From Carnegiea gigantea (Eukaryota; Streptophyta; Magnoliopsida; Caryophyllales; Cactaceae), in NCBI GenBank assembly GCA_029747015.1, contig JAKOGI010000178.1, positions 438,569 through 502,568 on the forward strand: a stretch of 64,000 nt of DNA, in the 5' to 3' direction. The position numbers were made by a program, and so were the translations under genes. The notes under the pieces are model-generated. The model worked only from the letters and a program-made list of their open reading frames with translations, had not been told where the DNA came from and searched no databases. Shown in pieces: positions 33,897 through 44,378 of the stretch (its first letter is position 1; every line of letters starts with the position of its first letter).

Positions 33897-35744
33897 TTCA
33901 TACGACCTTGACTTTGAAACGAACGCTTAGTAGGCCGAGTTAAACTAACTAAGCATGAAACACGATTGCATTCATGTATTACAGTTAAGGGGTGAACATG
34001 CTCATTTCGGCATTTGAATGTTGTTTCTAAAGCTATTTCATAAGCATAATTCAACTAAATAGACAAGTATCGATTCAAGGCGTTCATTTGTTGTTTCGAA
34101 GTTACATTTCAAGTCTAATCAAGCCATTTAAGCATAGTACGATTCAAGGTGTTGGTTTATTACATCAAAGTTACTATTCAAGCCGAATGAAGCCATTTAA
34201 ACATAATACGATTCAAGGCATTTGTTTAATACATTGAAGTTACCATTCAAGCCTAACGAGGCCATTTAAATATAATACAATTCAGGGCACTTGTTTAGTC
34301 CATCGAAGTTACCATTCAAGCCTAATGAGGCCATTTAAACATAATTTAACTATATGGAGAGGCATCGATTTCAAGTGTTCATATGATATTTCGAAACTAA
34401 TATTCCGGCATGGATTAACTACTATACGAGCATCGATTCCAATTGTTAACATGTTAATTCAAAGCTACTAATTAGGCATGAACCAACTCACTATTCAAGC
34501 ATTGATTCTAAATGCTCACATCGCATTTCGAAGTTGCTATTTAGGCATGAATTAACTAATTATACAAATATCAATTCAAAACATTTTTAGGTCGTTTCCA
34601 AGGTTACTTTTAAATACGAACCAAGCCACTTAGCATGCATCGAATATAGACATTCTTAATTCATTTCGAAGTCATTTTCAAGCAAGAAATAGTTAACTTA
34701 TTGGACATTGTTTTAAAGTATACGTATATTATTTCGAAGCTACTTCTAAGCATGTATTACCTAAACTAACATGTATCGATTCAAAGCCACTTTCTAGTAT
34801 TAATCAACTAAACTAACGTTTAACGATTCGAAGTTATTTTCAAGCATAAACTAACTAAACTTAACATACATCGCAACTTAAAGGTTAGAACCATTTCGAA
34901 ACTATTTAGGCTTTCGTTTGGTCGGGTCAAATTCGAGCCCACACTAGTAGTGGGAACGGTGGTGGCAGCATTGGAGGTTTTAAACCCTAACCCCCTGGAC
35001 TGTGGCTCTCGCTCGACCCATCTCTCTCTCACCAGCCTGCAAACGAATCGACTCTACAAGTGTCGGCCACCTTGGCCACCGGAACAGTGCCCTAGTCGCC
35101 TGAATCGTGCCCAATTCTCGTGGTGCTTTGAATTCTTTCTTGCTTGACCTCCCTCTCTCTCTCTGTCTGTGATGGCTGCGTCGAGTTGGTGAAGGAGCCT
35201 CCGGGCGGGCGTGCGCATGGCGGTGGCGCCGCCGCCAGCCTGCCTTCTCTCTCTCCTTCGCTCATCCCTCTCTGTTTCTCCTCCTCTTTCTCTCTCTGGG
35301 TGTCGAGGTCACGGGCTGGTTGAGACCCCCCCTTCTCGCCCGTGGTTCTGCTATGAAAGAGAAAGGGGCTTCGGCCTTGTATTCTTCTTCTTTTTTTGGA
35401 TCCAAAAGCCACACTAATTAAATCCTATTCGCATTTTCGTTATCGATCGGTCTAAGCTCGGGTCGAAACGCCCTACAACTGGCATCCTACTTAAACTTCG
35501 AGAATCGGCTAAATAAAACAAAAAAACGATTTTAAAAACTCGGGTTAGCATCGATTCAATAATTTTATAAATAAGTAACATCAATAAAATCAATAATAAC
35601 AATAACAATTCTTTTTAATAAAATTATCGTTCGCATAAGCACGTCGATACTAATTTAACTCATATGGATAATAAAAATATGAATTTTATAATGTAGAAGG
35701 TAAGGCAGCTACGTTAACGTAAAATAAAGAAGGCGGGTCTTACA
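31712..35744 (-). repeat. LARD LTR 3 (5' LTR on the minus strand), 4033 bp
   Basis: It begins tgtaaaacccccagcc and ends ggcgggtcttaca. It keeps the segment lost from LTR 2 but lacks about 140 bp near 34905 that LTR 1 and LTR 2 have. To its right the sequence returns to the Athila/Tat-like LTR (35745 on). Confidence 0.88.
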
Positions 35745-36085
35745 TTTTACCCTCTCCCCTAGTATGCTCTATGCTTTTCGTTCATCTTGTTTTGGGGTTA
35801 AATAGATCTATGAGCTAGTCTTTTCGTGTGACTTGGGTGATAAATTGGGTGGTGTTAGCTGGTGGTGAAAGCTAGGCAGAACTTAGAGGCTGTGATGCCC
35901 TGCAACTCTTCTCCATGTCTTTCTTCTTTTCCCTTTTTCTTTCTTTCTTGTTCAGCTTGTCTTTCTGGGATGAAAGCTTGATTGTTAATGTGTTCTTTTC
36001 AAGAAATGATTTCTAGTGTTATTTCTATTCCCTGTTTCCTTTTAACTCTTTTCATTTTGGGGTTAATTTAAGTTAGTATCTTTAC

Positions 36086-36679
36086 TAGAAGATGGGAAAA
36101 ACTGACCCTACATGATTACCGACCCGAAATTGACACGAAGTTAGGTGGGTTTGGATATAAAGTTTCAACTCGTTTAATTAAATGGGTTGACACATTTAAT
36201 CCATTTAATTAAATGGGTTAGGTTCAGGACGAGATTCTCGATGCGAAAAAGTATATATTTAACCCGTTTAATTAAATGGATTAAATAAGTCAATTGATTT
36301 TTTCATTTGACATTTATCTGTTTACCTTTTTAATATATAATTAAGAATACAAAAATTTAAACTTCGTGAATTGTGATGAATCAGGGGAGTTTTAGAGAGT
36401 AATTGTTTAATGTGATATATAAATTTAATTTTTAACACTATATAATTACGTATTAATTGAAAATTTTAAATGCGTAAATAGGTAATTAGGCTACTGAACT
36501 CGGCCTATTTATCTTAAATGGGTTAAACAGGGTCAACCCGTTTAAAAACTAAATGGGTACAGGTCAAGGTTTTTCTACCCGTTTAATAAACGGGTTAGGC
36601 TTAGGTTGAGAGATTCTCAACCCATTTAAGTTCGACATGAACACAAACCCCACTAGACCTGACCTATTATCCACCTCTA
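36086..36679. mobile_element. hAT-type MITE, 594 bp, in the 5' LTR of the Athila-like element
   Basis: The ends TAGAAGATGGG (left) and CCACCTCTA (right) are imperfect inverted repeats, flanked by an 8-bp duplication atctttac (36078-36085) and atatttac (36680-36687), 7 of 8 matching. The empty site is preserved in the 3' LTR (agctagtttatttactaaca, 49301-49320), which proves insertion. The interior is full of self-complementary copies of acccgtttaattaaatgggt and two copies of gggttaggnt..gagattctc, so the single strand can fold extensively. No coding capacity. Confidence 0.88.
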
Positions 36680-37014
36680 ATATTTACTAACACATTATGG
36701 TGGTTTCATTTTCGGATAATTATGGCTTCATTCAGGTTAGGCAAGTTTTATGGATTTATATGTATTCGTTTGTTTTAGTGAGTGCCATTTATTTGATAAT
36801 TTTGGACATCATGGGCATGAGATAGAATTACCCTAGATTATTTTAGTCCTTACATGTTTGATTCTGTATTAGTTTAGGTTATTATGATAGTTCAACTTTA
36901 TTTAGTGACCAAATTTTCATCCCCCATTGTTGAGGACCCGACCTTCAAGTATTACAATGAGAGTTGTGCGCTTGCGGCTATAAATGTCACTTTAGAAAAT
37001 CTCGTACAAGCTTT

Positions 37015-37032
37015 TGACACTGTTATCGAGGA
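37015..37032 (+). other. Decayed tRNA-Asp primer binding site
   Basis: The sequence tgacactgttatcgagga matches the Athila/Tat primer site TGGCGCCGTTGCCGGGGA (complement of the tRNA-Asp 3' end) at 12 of 18 bases. All six differences are G-to-A or C-to-T. It sits 6 bp after the end of the 5' LTR, as expected for this lineage. Confidence 0.65.
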
Positions 37033-37339
37033 TGGTGGAATGAGATTAGGTCACATTTTGTTTTTCTCTATTACTTTTTTATTAGTTGTACATGTTCTAT
37101 TTTGGTTTCTTTATTTTGTTATTAGTAGTGACTAAGTTTGGTTTACTTCTTGGAAAAATCCAAAAAAATAAGAAAAATCAAAAATTAAAAAAAGATTGAA
37201 AATTGTGAAAACCTCTAAAAATTGAAAAGCTTGAAAATTTTAAAAACAATTGGCAATTTTCTATTTCGCTTAATTTGTGCATGAAGTATTTTTGCGATAT
37301 TCAAGTAGATTGAATGACCTTCATGCTCAATGTGTCTAT

Positions 37340-37640
37340 CGATATTTTGAGAAATGAAAAATTTGTGCAGTGACCTTTGAGGGTCTTAATGAAGAATATT
37401 GGAGTCATGTTGAGACTATGTACCCCGAGGGTTTGGGATATTTGTCCACTAAGACTCCGGATGAAATTTAGGATTTTTTTGAGTATTTGTCTCATGATTC
37501 TTGGGAGTATAAAAATACTAGAGAGACCTTTAGTCACCTCATTTCCGAATATGATGCATGCTACACCTTTAGATGAGAGTCAGTTGGGGGGATATCTTAG
37601 AAACACTCTCATACTCTATGTGTCCCTATTTCATGTGATT
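37340..37640 (+). pseudogene. gag-like remnant of the Athila/Tat-like element
   Basis: Frame fragments read LNEEYW, then TKTPDEI, a stop, DFFEYLSHDSWEYKN and a further broken stretch. The order of E-x-W, a loop, TPDEa-x-x-FfE-x-L resembles the Gag region of Athila/Tat elements (N(K)T-x-DEA-x-x-x-x-E-x-L). Several stops break it. The match is short and from memory of the family pattern, so other origins remain possible. Confidence 0.4.
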
Positions 37641-38087
37641 ATTGTGATTCCTTGATTATGATGTTGATACTTGTCCACTACTTGATAGACCATACAGATT
37701 AGAGGTATTAGCTGCCAATAATAGGGAGCTTTACTTGCATACTTTTACTCAAGGCTGACCTCAGTTTAGGCTCTTTTACACCTGAGGTTAGGTCTTATGA
37801 GGACTTTGACATTAGGAATGAGGTAACAATCCCTTTAGGGCATGATTTTCATGATGATACACATTGTGATGACCTTGAGGAAGCGAGTGATCCCTCATAT
37901 CCTTTAGTCATTGTACCTCCTTAGAGTTTAGTATAGTCAGTGACCACCCCAAGGGCAGTTAGATTGTTCATGACTCACCTCTGCCTTTGGCTCCCTTTGG
38001 AGGGCTAATTATGATTATCAGTGTGACATCTTTATTGAATCAGAGGCTATATTTACCAAGGAGCAGTCATTTGATGAGCCTTCTGTT

Positions 38088-38693
38088 GTGGAGTTTAGTG
38101 GGGTTACACCTCCTGGGGAGCTTATTGATCCCATTCATATGGAGTCTACCCTTGACTTAGCTCCTATCTCTCCCATTTCATCCCTTTCTTCTCCCCTCCC
38201 CATTATTCACCTTTCTTTAAATGCTCCCAAGTCTACTTTTGTAGAGTCTGAGACTTTTATACTTGGTAGTCCTTGTTTAGATCATAGTATTAATGATAGT
38301 TACATACAGAGACTTGAGGATCACTTTGAGGTGAAGAACTCGACTTTAGGCCATCCTATGAGCTTTGATTTTCATATCTTATTTGATTGGCCTTACCCTG
38401 GTCCTCTCTCCTTCCTTCTTAGAGATGTTAGACTTCATCATTCAGACCACTCTCGATGGTTTATGCATTCATATAGTCACATCATTGTCAGACCATTGAC
38501 TTGTGCATCTGATTTTACATATACATATCTCTCATTTGATTGGGCTAAGAGCTTTGATAAGCCCAAGAGAGCCTTGAGTTGCTTTCCTTTTATGCACTTT
38601 ACTTGGGCTACACCTCTATTTCTAGCTACTTTCATTTATGTGAGGATTGTGCCTGTTTGTTTGATAAGCTGTTACAAGCCTTGGTCGGTTTGA
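38088..38693 (+). CDS. Unknown 201-codon open frame in the Athila-like internal region
   Basis: I do not recognise this protein. The N-terminal half is Pro/Ser-rich (PISPISSLSSPLP) and the C-terminal half is rich in aromatic residues and His (SHIIVRPLTCASDFTYTYLSFDW), ending with a hydrophobic stretch (LFLATFIYVRIVPVCL) that could be a weak membrane segment. It sits where Athila-type elements sometimes carry extra non-pol frames. Upstream codons (37700-38087) are also loosely in frame pieces of acidic sequence with stops, so the frame may be the surviving end of a longer one. It may equally be a chance frame. Confidence 0.3.
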   Translation: MEFSGVTPPGELIDPIHMESTLDLAPISPISSLSSPLPIIHLSLNAPKSTFVESETFILGSPCLDHSINDSYIQRLEDHFEVKNSTLGHPMSFDFHILFDWPYPGPLSFLLRDVRLHHSDHSRWFMHSYSHIIVRPLTCASDFTYTYLSFDWAKSFDKPKRALSCFPFMHFTWATPLFLATFIYVRIVPVCLISCYKPWSV

Positions 38694-38699
38694 TATGAG

Positions 38700-40507
38700 T
38701 AGCAGCTTATGAGTTGAGATGGAGTGGCTGATGCTGCATAAACCTTCTCAACATCATCTAAGTGAGGAGTTAGTTTAGGCACACTTTGCATCCAACCTGG
38801 TATGATCATTCCACCTCTTCGCTACTCTCCTTTTTCTTTTCTTTTCTTTCTTTCTTTTTGTACATAGTTGTGGATATTTAGGAATGTGATTGTGTGGGTG
38901 ATCGATTTTGAGGAGAAATTTGGGATTTGTTGAGCTGAGTTGGCTATGATCACCATTGGTTGTGTTATGTGTTTTGTTTGGCTTGTGAATTTGTGTTAAT
39001 TTGGTTTTGGATTTGTTTATATTTTATTTAATAGACCTTTGTCTAGTATTGGTTTTGTGAAGTTTTTGTTTATTGGTGGTATGTTTTTGTAAATTTGTGT
39101 TAATGCATTCCTTTTAGTTTTTGTTGGTTTTATATCTTGCTTTTCTTTAGTTTTGTGTTTTATTTTGTTTAAGGTTTTGTTTTGTATTTAGTTCTCCTTG
39201 TTTTGTTTTGTTTTTAGTATGGAGATTTTGATTTCGCTTTTGTTTTATAGTTTGTTTTTGCTTTTGTTTGCTTTTGTGATTTGGTGGTATCCTAACTTGT
39301 ATACATCTGTGAGTTTGGGTTACTTTCATGGTTGTATAGCTTATGTGATTGCCTTTTGGTGTCTTAATTCCCACAATGAGGACATTCTGGAGTTTTGATA
39401 TGGGGGTGAGGTGTCCATTTGTACATATTTTTTTGAAAATTTTGAAAAATTTAAAAGATTTTTCCTTTTCTTTGGAGATTTGTGTTTTTTCTTAGGTGGC
39501 TTTGATCCTATGTGCTAAGTTATTGAGTTATATGTAAAATAGAGTTTGCATGATGAGATGCCTAGTTGAGGATGCAGATTTAATTTTTGGTAATAGCCTC
39601 ATCTTATATGTGTGATTTTGCGCCCACCTTGCTCACTTTGCCATCAATTCTTGGGTCTTCTTTGTTAAGTTGGCTTATAAATTTTTTGTTTGTCAAAGTT
39701 GCCTTTTATGCTCTTGGAAAAAGCAGAAAAAAAGAAAAAAAAGTCTAAAAATGTGAATAAAAACCTGGGTACCAATGTTCAAAACTACCATCTTTATTTC
39801 ATATCTTGAAATGGCTTGAATATATGCTAGTTGATTACACATCTATCAATGAAATAAGTGCTTTGCACATTCTAATAAAATTTTTTTTTTAGGGAAGACC
39901 CGAATATTTGTGAGTCAAGTAGGTTTATGGTGTATGCATTATTATTCTTGAAAAAAAGGAAAAGAAGGGGGAAAAATAGGTCAAAGACATCAAGTAGGCA
40001 AGGAAACGAGGATTGTTTTAATGTTAGCAACTTTATTAATAAGGTTTGATACACATTTGCACATGCACCAAAGTATACATATCATTACATATTATTGTGT
40101 GGGGTGAAAATGGAGGTTGGGATGCATCTTATGACTTAGTTATCTCTTGATTGTACATTCTATTTATATCTAATTTGGTGACTTGGTAACTAACGTGATG
40201 CTATTGCCTAAGTTGTGTACATAATTTTTCCAATTACTTATATATGTGTTAATATCTTGAAAAAAAAATCAAAAGATTTTTCTTTATTTGTGAAAAGATT
40301 TTTGTGGATATTTTACTTGAAAACCCTCATGAGACCTCACTCGTCTACTTGGAAAACTGACGGGTTTAAAGGACTTGTCGCATACGCTAAATACAACCGT
40401 GATTCCTATGAAAGTAAATTAGGATTTTTTTTCTTATTTTTCATTTCTTTTTAGGTAGTTTAGTTTGTTTTACTCAAGGATAAGCAAAATCTAGGTGTGA
40501 GGGTATT
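38700..40507 (+). other. T-rich non-coding 3' internal region and polypurine-like tract
   Basis: The + strand is T-rich with poly-T/A runs. It contains ccacaatgaggacattctgg (39371) followed by gatatgggggtgagg, and near the end ggataagcaaaatctaggtg (40477) followed by tgagggtatt at the LTR edge. Both are like the gag/pol-to-LTR spacer and polypurine tract of Athila-type elements. No gene is supported. Confidence 0.45.
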
Positions 40508-41531
40508 TATTCATACCAAAATTATGATTTTTTTACGATACCTTTACACCTAATTTGTGCTCAAAATAATTATTATATTTAGATTTTTATTTGACTTTGT
40601 TTTATTTTATAGGTGCTGAAAAGTTTAGAAAAAGTGTTTAAAAGCTTAAGAAAAATGTTGAACATAAAGAATTCGATCAAGAATCCAACCATTAACTTCG
40701 ACCCATTTCCTACTCTGGCCCAAAAGTAAGAAAAAATAAAAATTAAAAAAATAAAAGTCTAACCCCCCTCATGGCCTTTTCATTTGCTATCCCCATCCCT
40801 ATTTGTCTCGCTCTCCTTTTCACCTCCTCAGACCCCTACACCTCCCCCTCTCTTAGGGCATCCCTAGCCAGAGTTCCATTTTTTGGAACTCAGGCCTGCC
40901 ACGTCAACATGAGTTCTACTTGCATTCCATTTAATTTTCTAACCACTGGAACTCATTTCAGGACAATTAATTGCCATGGAGCCCATAATTTAAACTTAAC
41001 TTATTACTTTTTATTTTTTATGTTGTGTTTATGTTTTAACTTTTCTTAACATGTGTGAATGTTTTTATTTTTCGAGAGTAAGGAATATTTATTTTGTTGA
41101 CATAAAAATGTATAAATTGATTTTAATTTTTCCTATTATTTATTTTTTGTATTTGTTTTCCAACAAGTTAAAAAAAAAAGGATTGAAAGTACAATTCAAT
41201 TGAAACCCAATACAAAGGGAGGATCGCAATTGAAAACAAATTACACTATGAAGATTGGACACGTTCAAAAAAACATATCACGAACGTTCAACTATTTTTA
41301 TTAAAAAAAAATTACATCCTCAAATATCGACAAATAACAGAAAGCAACTACATTTGCGATGTTCTTCACGCCGTGTGTCACCTCCATATTTCTTCGACCA
41401 AGTCGGATTGAAGAGGTGCATGTAAATCTGAGTTATGAACCTATTGTACTCTACGAAGGAAGGCTGCATAGCACGCATGATGGTTCCGTTCGACATTAGG
41501 TTACGGGGTGTTGTCCTCCACATCGTCATAT

Positions 41532-42510
41532 TCAAAACTGAGGTCGTACGAATCGCAACTCGTCCTCAACGATCATGTTATGGAGTACAATGCATGCCTT
41601 CATTATCATTCCCAATTCAGCCTTGTCTATGTTTCGTACAAGACTGCGGATGATGGCGAAGCGATCTTGTAGAACCCCAAATGCTCTCTCCACATCCTTC
41701 CTAATAGATTCTTGATGTTTAGTGAATAATTTTGCCTTGGCTCCTTGAGGAAGGGGGATGGTCTTCACGAAGATGGCCCACCTCGGATAAATACCGTTAG
41801 ACAGAAAGTACCCAATATTGTACTTGTGACTGTTGACAACATATTCACATTTTGGAGCCGCACCCTCGTACATATCTTGAAGAACATTGGATCGGTGGAG
41901 GACGTTTAGATTATTGAGGGTGCTCAAGCACCCAAAGAATGCATGCCATATCTAAAAGTCATAGGAAGCAATAGCTTTAAGAATCAAAGTCGGAACTTTG
42001 TATACTCCTTTTGCAAATACTCCTTTCCAACCCTTGGGGCAATTCTTCCATTCCTAGTGCATACAGTTAATGCTCCCTAACATACCCGGAAAGTCTTGGG
42101 CTTCTGCCACTTGTAATAAATAATCAACATCAGCTTATGTTGGTTTTCTTAGGTACTCTTCCCCGAACACTTGAATGACCCCTGCGGCAAAATTTTTCAT
42201 GCACTCCGTAGCTGTGCTTTCACCAAACTTTAAGTATTCATCGACACAATCTGCCTATATACCATAAGCCAACATGCACATGGCTGCAGTGCACTTGGTG
42301 AGTGGTGACATCCCACGCCTACCGAGACCATCATGCCTCAATTGAAAGTACTCAAAACGACTCTCTAAGGCACTAACTATGCGAAGGAGCGAGTGCTTTC
42401 GCATACGAAATCTACGCCAAAAATGGGTCTCATTGTAGATGAAGTCATCAGCGAAGTAATCTTTGTAGAGGCGATCGTGTGCTTCTTATCGATTTCTCTT
42501 TGCAAATCTT
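41532..42510 (-). pseudogene. PIF/Harbinger transposase
   Basis: The minus-strand translation shows the typical order: a basic start, ETHFWRRFRMRKHSLLRIV, GRRGMSPLTKCTAAMCMLAYG, ESTATECMKNFA, a GS(I)NCMH-EWKNCPKGWKG block carrying the first catalytic Asp region in intact relatives, FFGCLSTLNNLNVL with the second, YFLSNGIYPRWAIFVKTIPLPQG and the ERAFGVLQDRFAIIR end with the third acidic residue. It would cut and paste the element together with its Myb-like partner. At least five in-frame stops are present; those in MH-EWK and DF-IWH replace conserved Trp codons. The last 131 codons (41927-41532) are open. Non-functional. Confidence 0.85.
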
Positions 42511-42971
42511 TTCTTTTTCTTGGGTCTTTGTGTTGATGATGAAGCCCTACTTTATTGTCTAATGTGTCTTATCTTTAGGGTCAACTCTAACAACTTCGGG
42601 TCATTTTCATTGTTGATGATATTTTTCAAAATTAGTGAATTATCGCTAGATTCTTCTAGGATGAAACTCAAACCATCTGTTGAGGCTGGCATTATGGAGG
42701 AGGATGATGAATCACTCATCGTTGAATACCTGGCATATAAACTTAACATTATAAATGTAAGTCAAATAAAAATTTTATATTATGAAATTAACCTTGTGAC
42801 ATTTATAAAAAAAAAATTTTAAAAACAACTAATTGCAAATATATACATAATGCATCAATTTAGAAACAACTTAGCAATAAAGATGTCATTAAACAAATAA
42901 AAAGTTTTGTAGTACAACTATTGTTTCATGACAACACAATAACACCAAAAACTACAACTGAGTAATCAATC

Positions 42972-44246
42972 TAAAGAAAGGTCGATATCAGAGGAGGATG
43001 AGTTTTGACCGTATCGACTCCTAATTTCTTTTTGAATTGGGCCATATCGAGCTTGACCTTTAGGACACATCTCCGAAATGCTCATTTTTAAAATTTTATC
43101 CTCATACTTCATCTCCTTAAGATGCTGCTTCCTTTCTTCCAAGGATTGTTGTCGATCTCTTAACTCAACAGCTTTTGCAACTGCATCTACCTTCTTCTCC
43201 TGGGCTAGGACATATCACTCGAACATGGTGCTATTCTTCACATTTGTTGCCTATATCGTCGACATCTCTGTTGTCACGATATCCAACACCGGGTCTGCAA
43301 CTAGCTCTTTTGCCTTTCTCTTTACAGCTTTTGTTCTGATGGGGCAGTTAAGCCCACCAAATACTTCAATTGGTGTACCCTCACTGGCAGGAGTTACAGG
43401 GATGGTAGGGGTGTCGGGGGTGTCACTCTTGGAGAATGCCCCTACCTCGGTTACTCTGAGCCGTTTGGAAGACGCTTCTGCAGATTAATCGCAGAAGGTC
43501 TCCTATTTTGGTTGATCCTTCAGTAAGACCCACCAATGCATGAGATCAAAAGACTTTCCCACCATTCTAACATAAAGATCTTGGGCATTTTGCATAACGT
43601 CGTCCTCGTTTGCACCACTTGGCTTTGCTAGGTATGCTTGACCCACATAAGCGCACCATTTAGAAACTAATGGAGTTGCTCGATTCCACCGGGCATTGCA
43701 CACCTTCCCCGTTCTCTTTGAAGCACCGTTTGGAGCATGCTGGTTGAAGATATTGGCCACCTTAGTCCAAAACCCAGCTAATTTTTGATCAGCCCCAGTG
43801 ATTGGATTGGTGCTCACATTAATCCATGACTTAACTAAGTGGTGATCCTCCTCTAATGTCCACTTAGGGGGCTGCACACTACCTTCCTTGTTGTTAGGGT
43901 TATTACTTGGCGAAGGACGAGGTGCTGGTGAGGTCGTACGAGGAGGTTCAGGTGCTGTTGAGGTCGTACAAGGAGGTTGAGGTGGGTAACATGGAAGGGA
44001 CATTGTTCCATAGCTAAAAGTTTGTGGAGGGGTGTTTGGTGGTGGACGGTAATGTTGCCAATTTGTAGGATATTGTGGCGGATATTGTTGGGAATAAGGT
44101 GGGGGGTTATGCGGTGGTGGGTAATGTTGCCAATTCGGGGGGCATGGGGAAAGGTTTGAACTATTCCCAAGTTTACTTTGTGACTCGCCCCCGCTAAGTA
44201 GGTGCATGAATGATTGTGTATCATTCGGGTCCATTTCAAGGTTCAC
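42972..44246 (-). pseudogene. PIF/Harbinger ORF1: Myb/SANT-like protein with NAM-associated C terminus
   Basis: The first 247 codons (44246-43503) are open: a Pro/Gln/Tyr-rich N terminus, then a trihelix/SANT-like domain at about residues 125-215 (KWTLEEDHHLVKSWINVS, FWTKVANIFNQH, ARWNR). After stops at about 43503 and 43488 the same frame continues with CPIRTKAVKRKAKE and a Lys/Glu coiled-coil end (ERKQHLKEMKYEDKIL, ISEMCPKGQARYGPIQKEI), as in the NAM-associated C-terminal region of these proteins. In active relatives this partner binds element ends and imports the transposase. At least four stops make it a pseudogene. Annotation pipelines often mislabel such proteins. Confidence 0.82.
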
Positions 44247-44378
44247 CTACATTATAGTTTAAGTTTAAAGTTCAATCTCAACTATTCAATTCAATTCATG
44301 TAATTCAGAAAAAACCAAATATTAAAAAATGTTAACAAGATAAAGAATACTAAATAAACATTTTTAATATAAGCATAC

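Larger units (their letters stand above)
7587..35744 (-). mobile_element. LARD-type retrotransposon complex: three LTRs and two internal domains
   Basis: The order on the + strand is LTR (7587-11838), internal (11839-14899), LTR (14900-19000), internal (19001-31711), LTR (31712-35744). The strand is set by primer sites next to the right-hand side of each internal domain (minus strand, initiator-Met tRNA) and polypurine tracts next to the left-hand side. LTRs start TG and end CA on the outer edges. The flanking 5 bp are ttttt (7582-7586) and tttta (35745-35749), a near-match target duplication in the Athila-like LTR. LTRs of over 4 kb with a roughly 3-kb internal domain lacking gag and pol match the LARD (large retrotransposon derivative) class. 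By eye all three LTRs differ pairwise at about 20 of 225 start-proximal bases. Confidence 0.82.
6375..37008 (+). repeat. 5' LTR of the Athila/Tat-like element in three pieces
   Basis: The pieces are 6375-7586, 35745-36085 and about 36680-37008. They align in order with 40508-40852 plus 48055-49631 of the 3' LTR. Examples: attatgattttttta at 6389 and 40525; tgggtggtgttagctgg at 35848 and 49081; cacattatggtg at 36690 and 49319. The breaks are explained by the LARD complex (7587-35744) and a hAT MITE (36086-36679). Confidence 0.75.
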
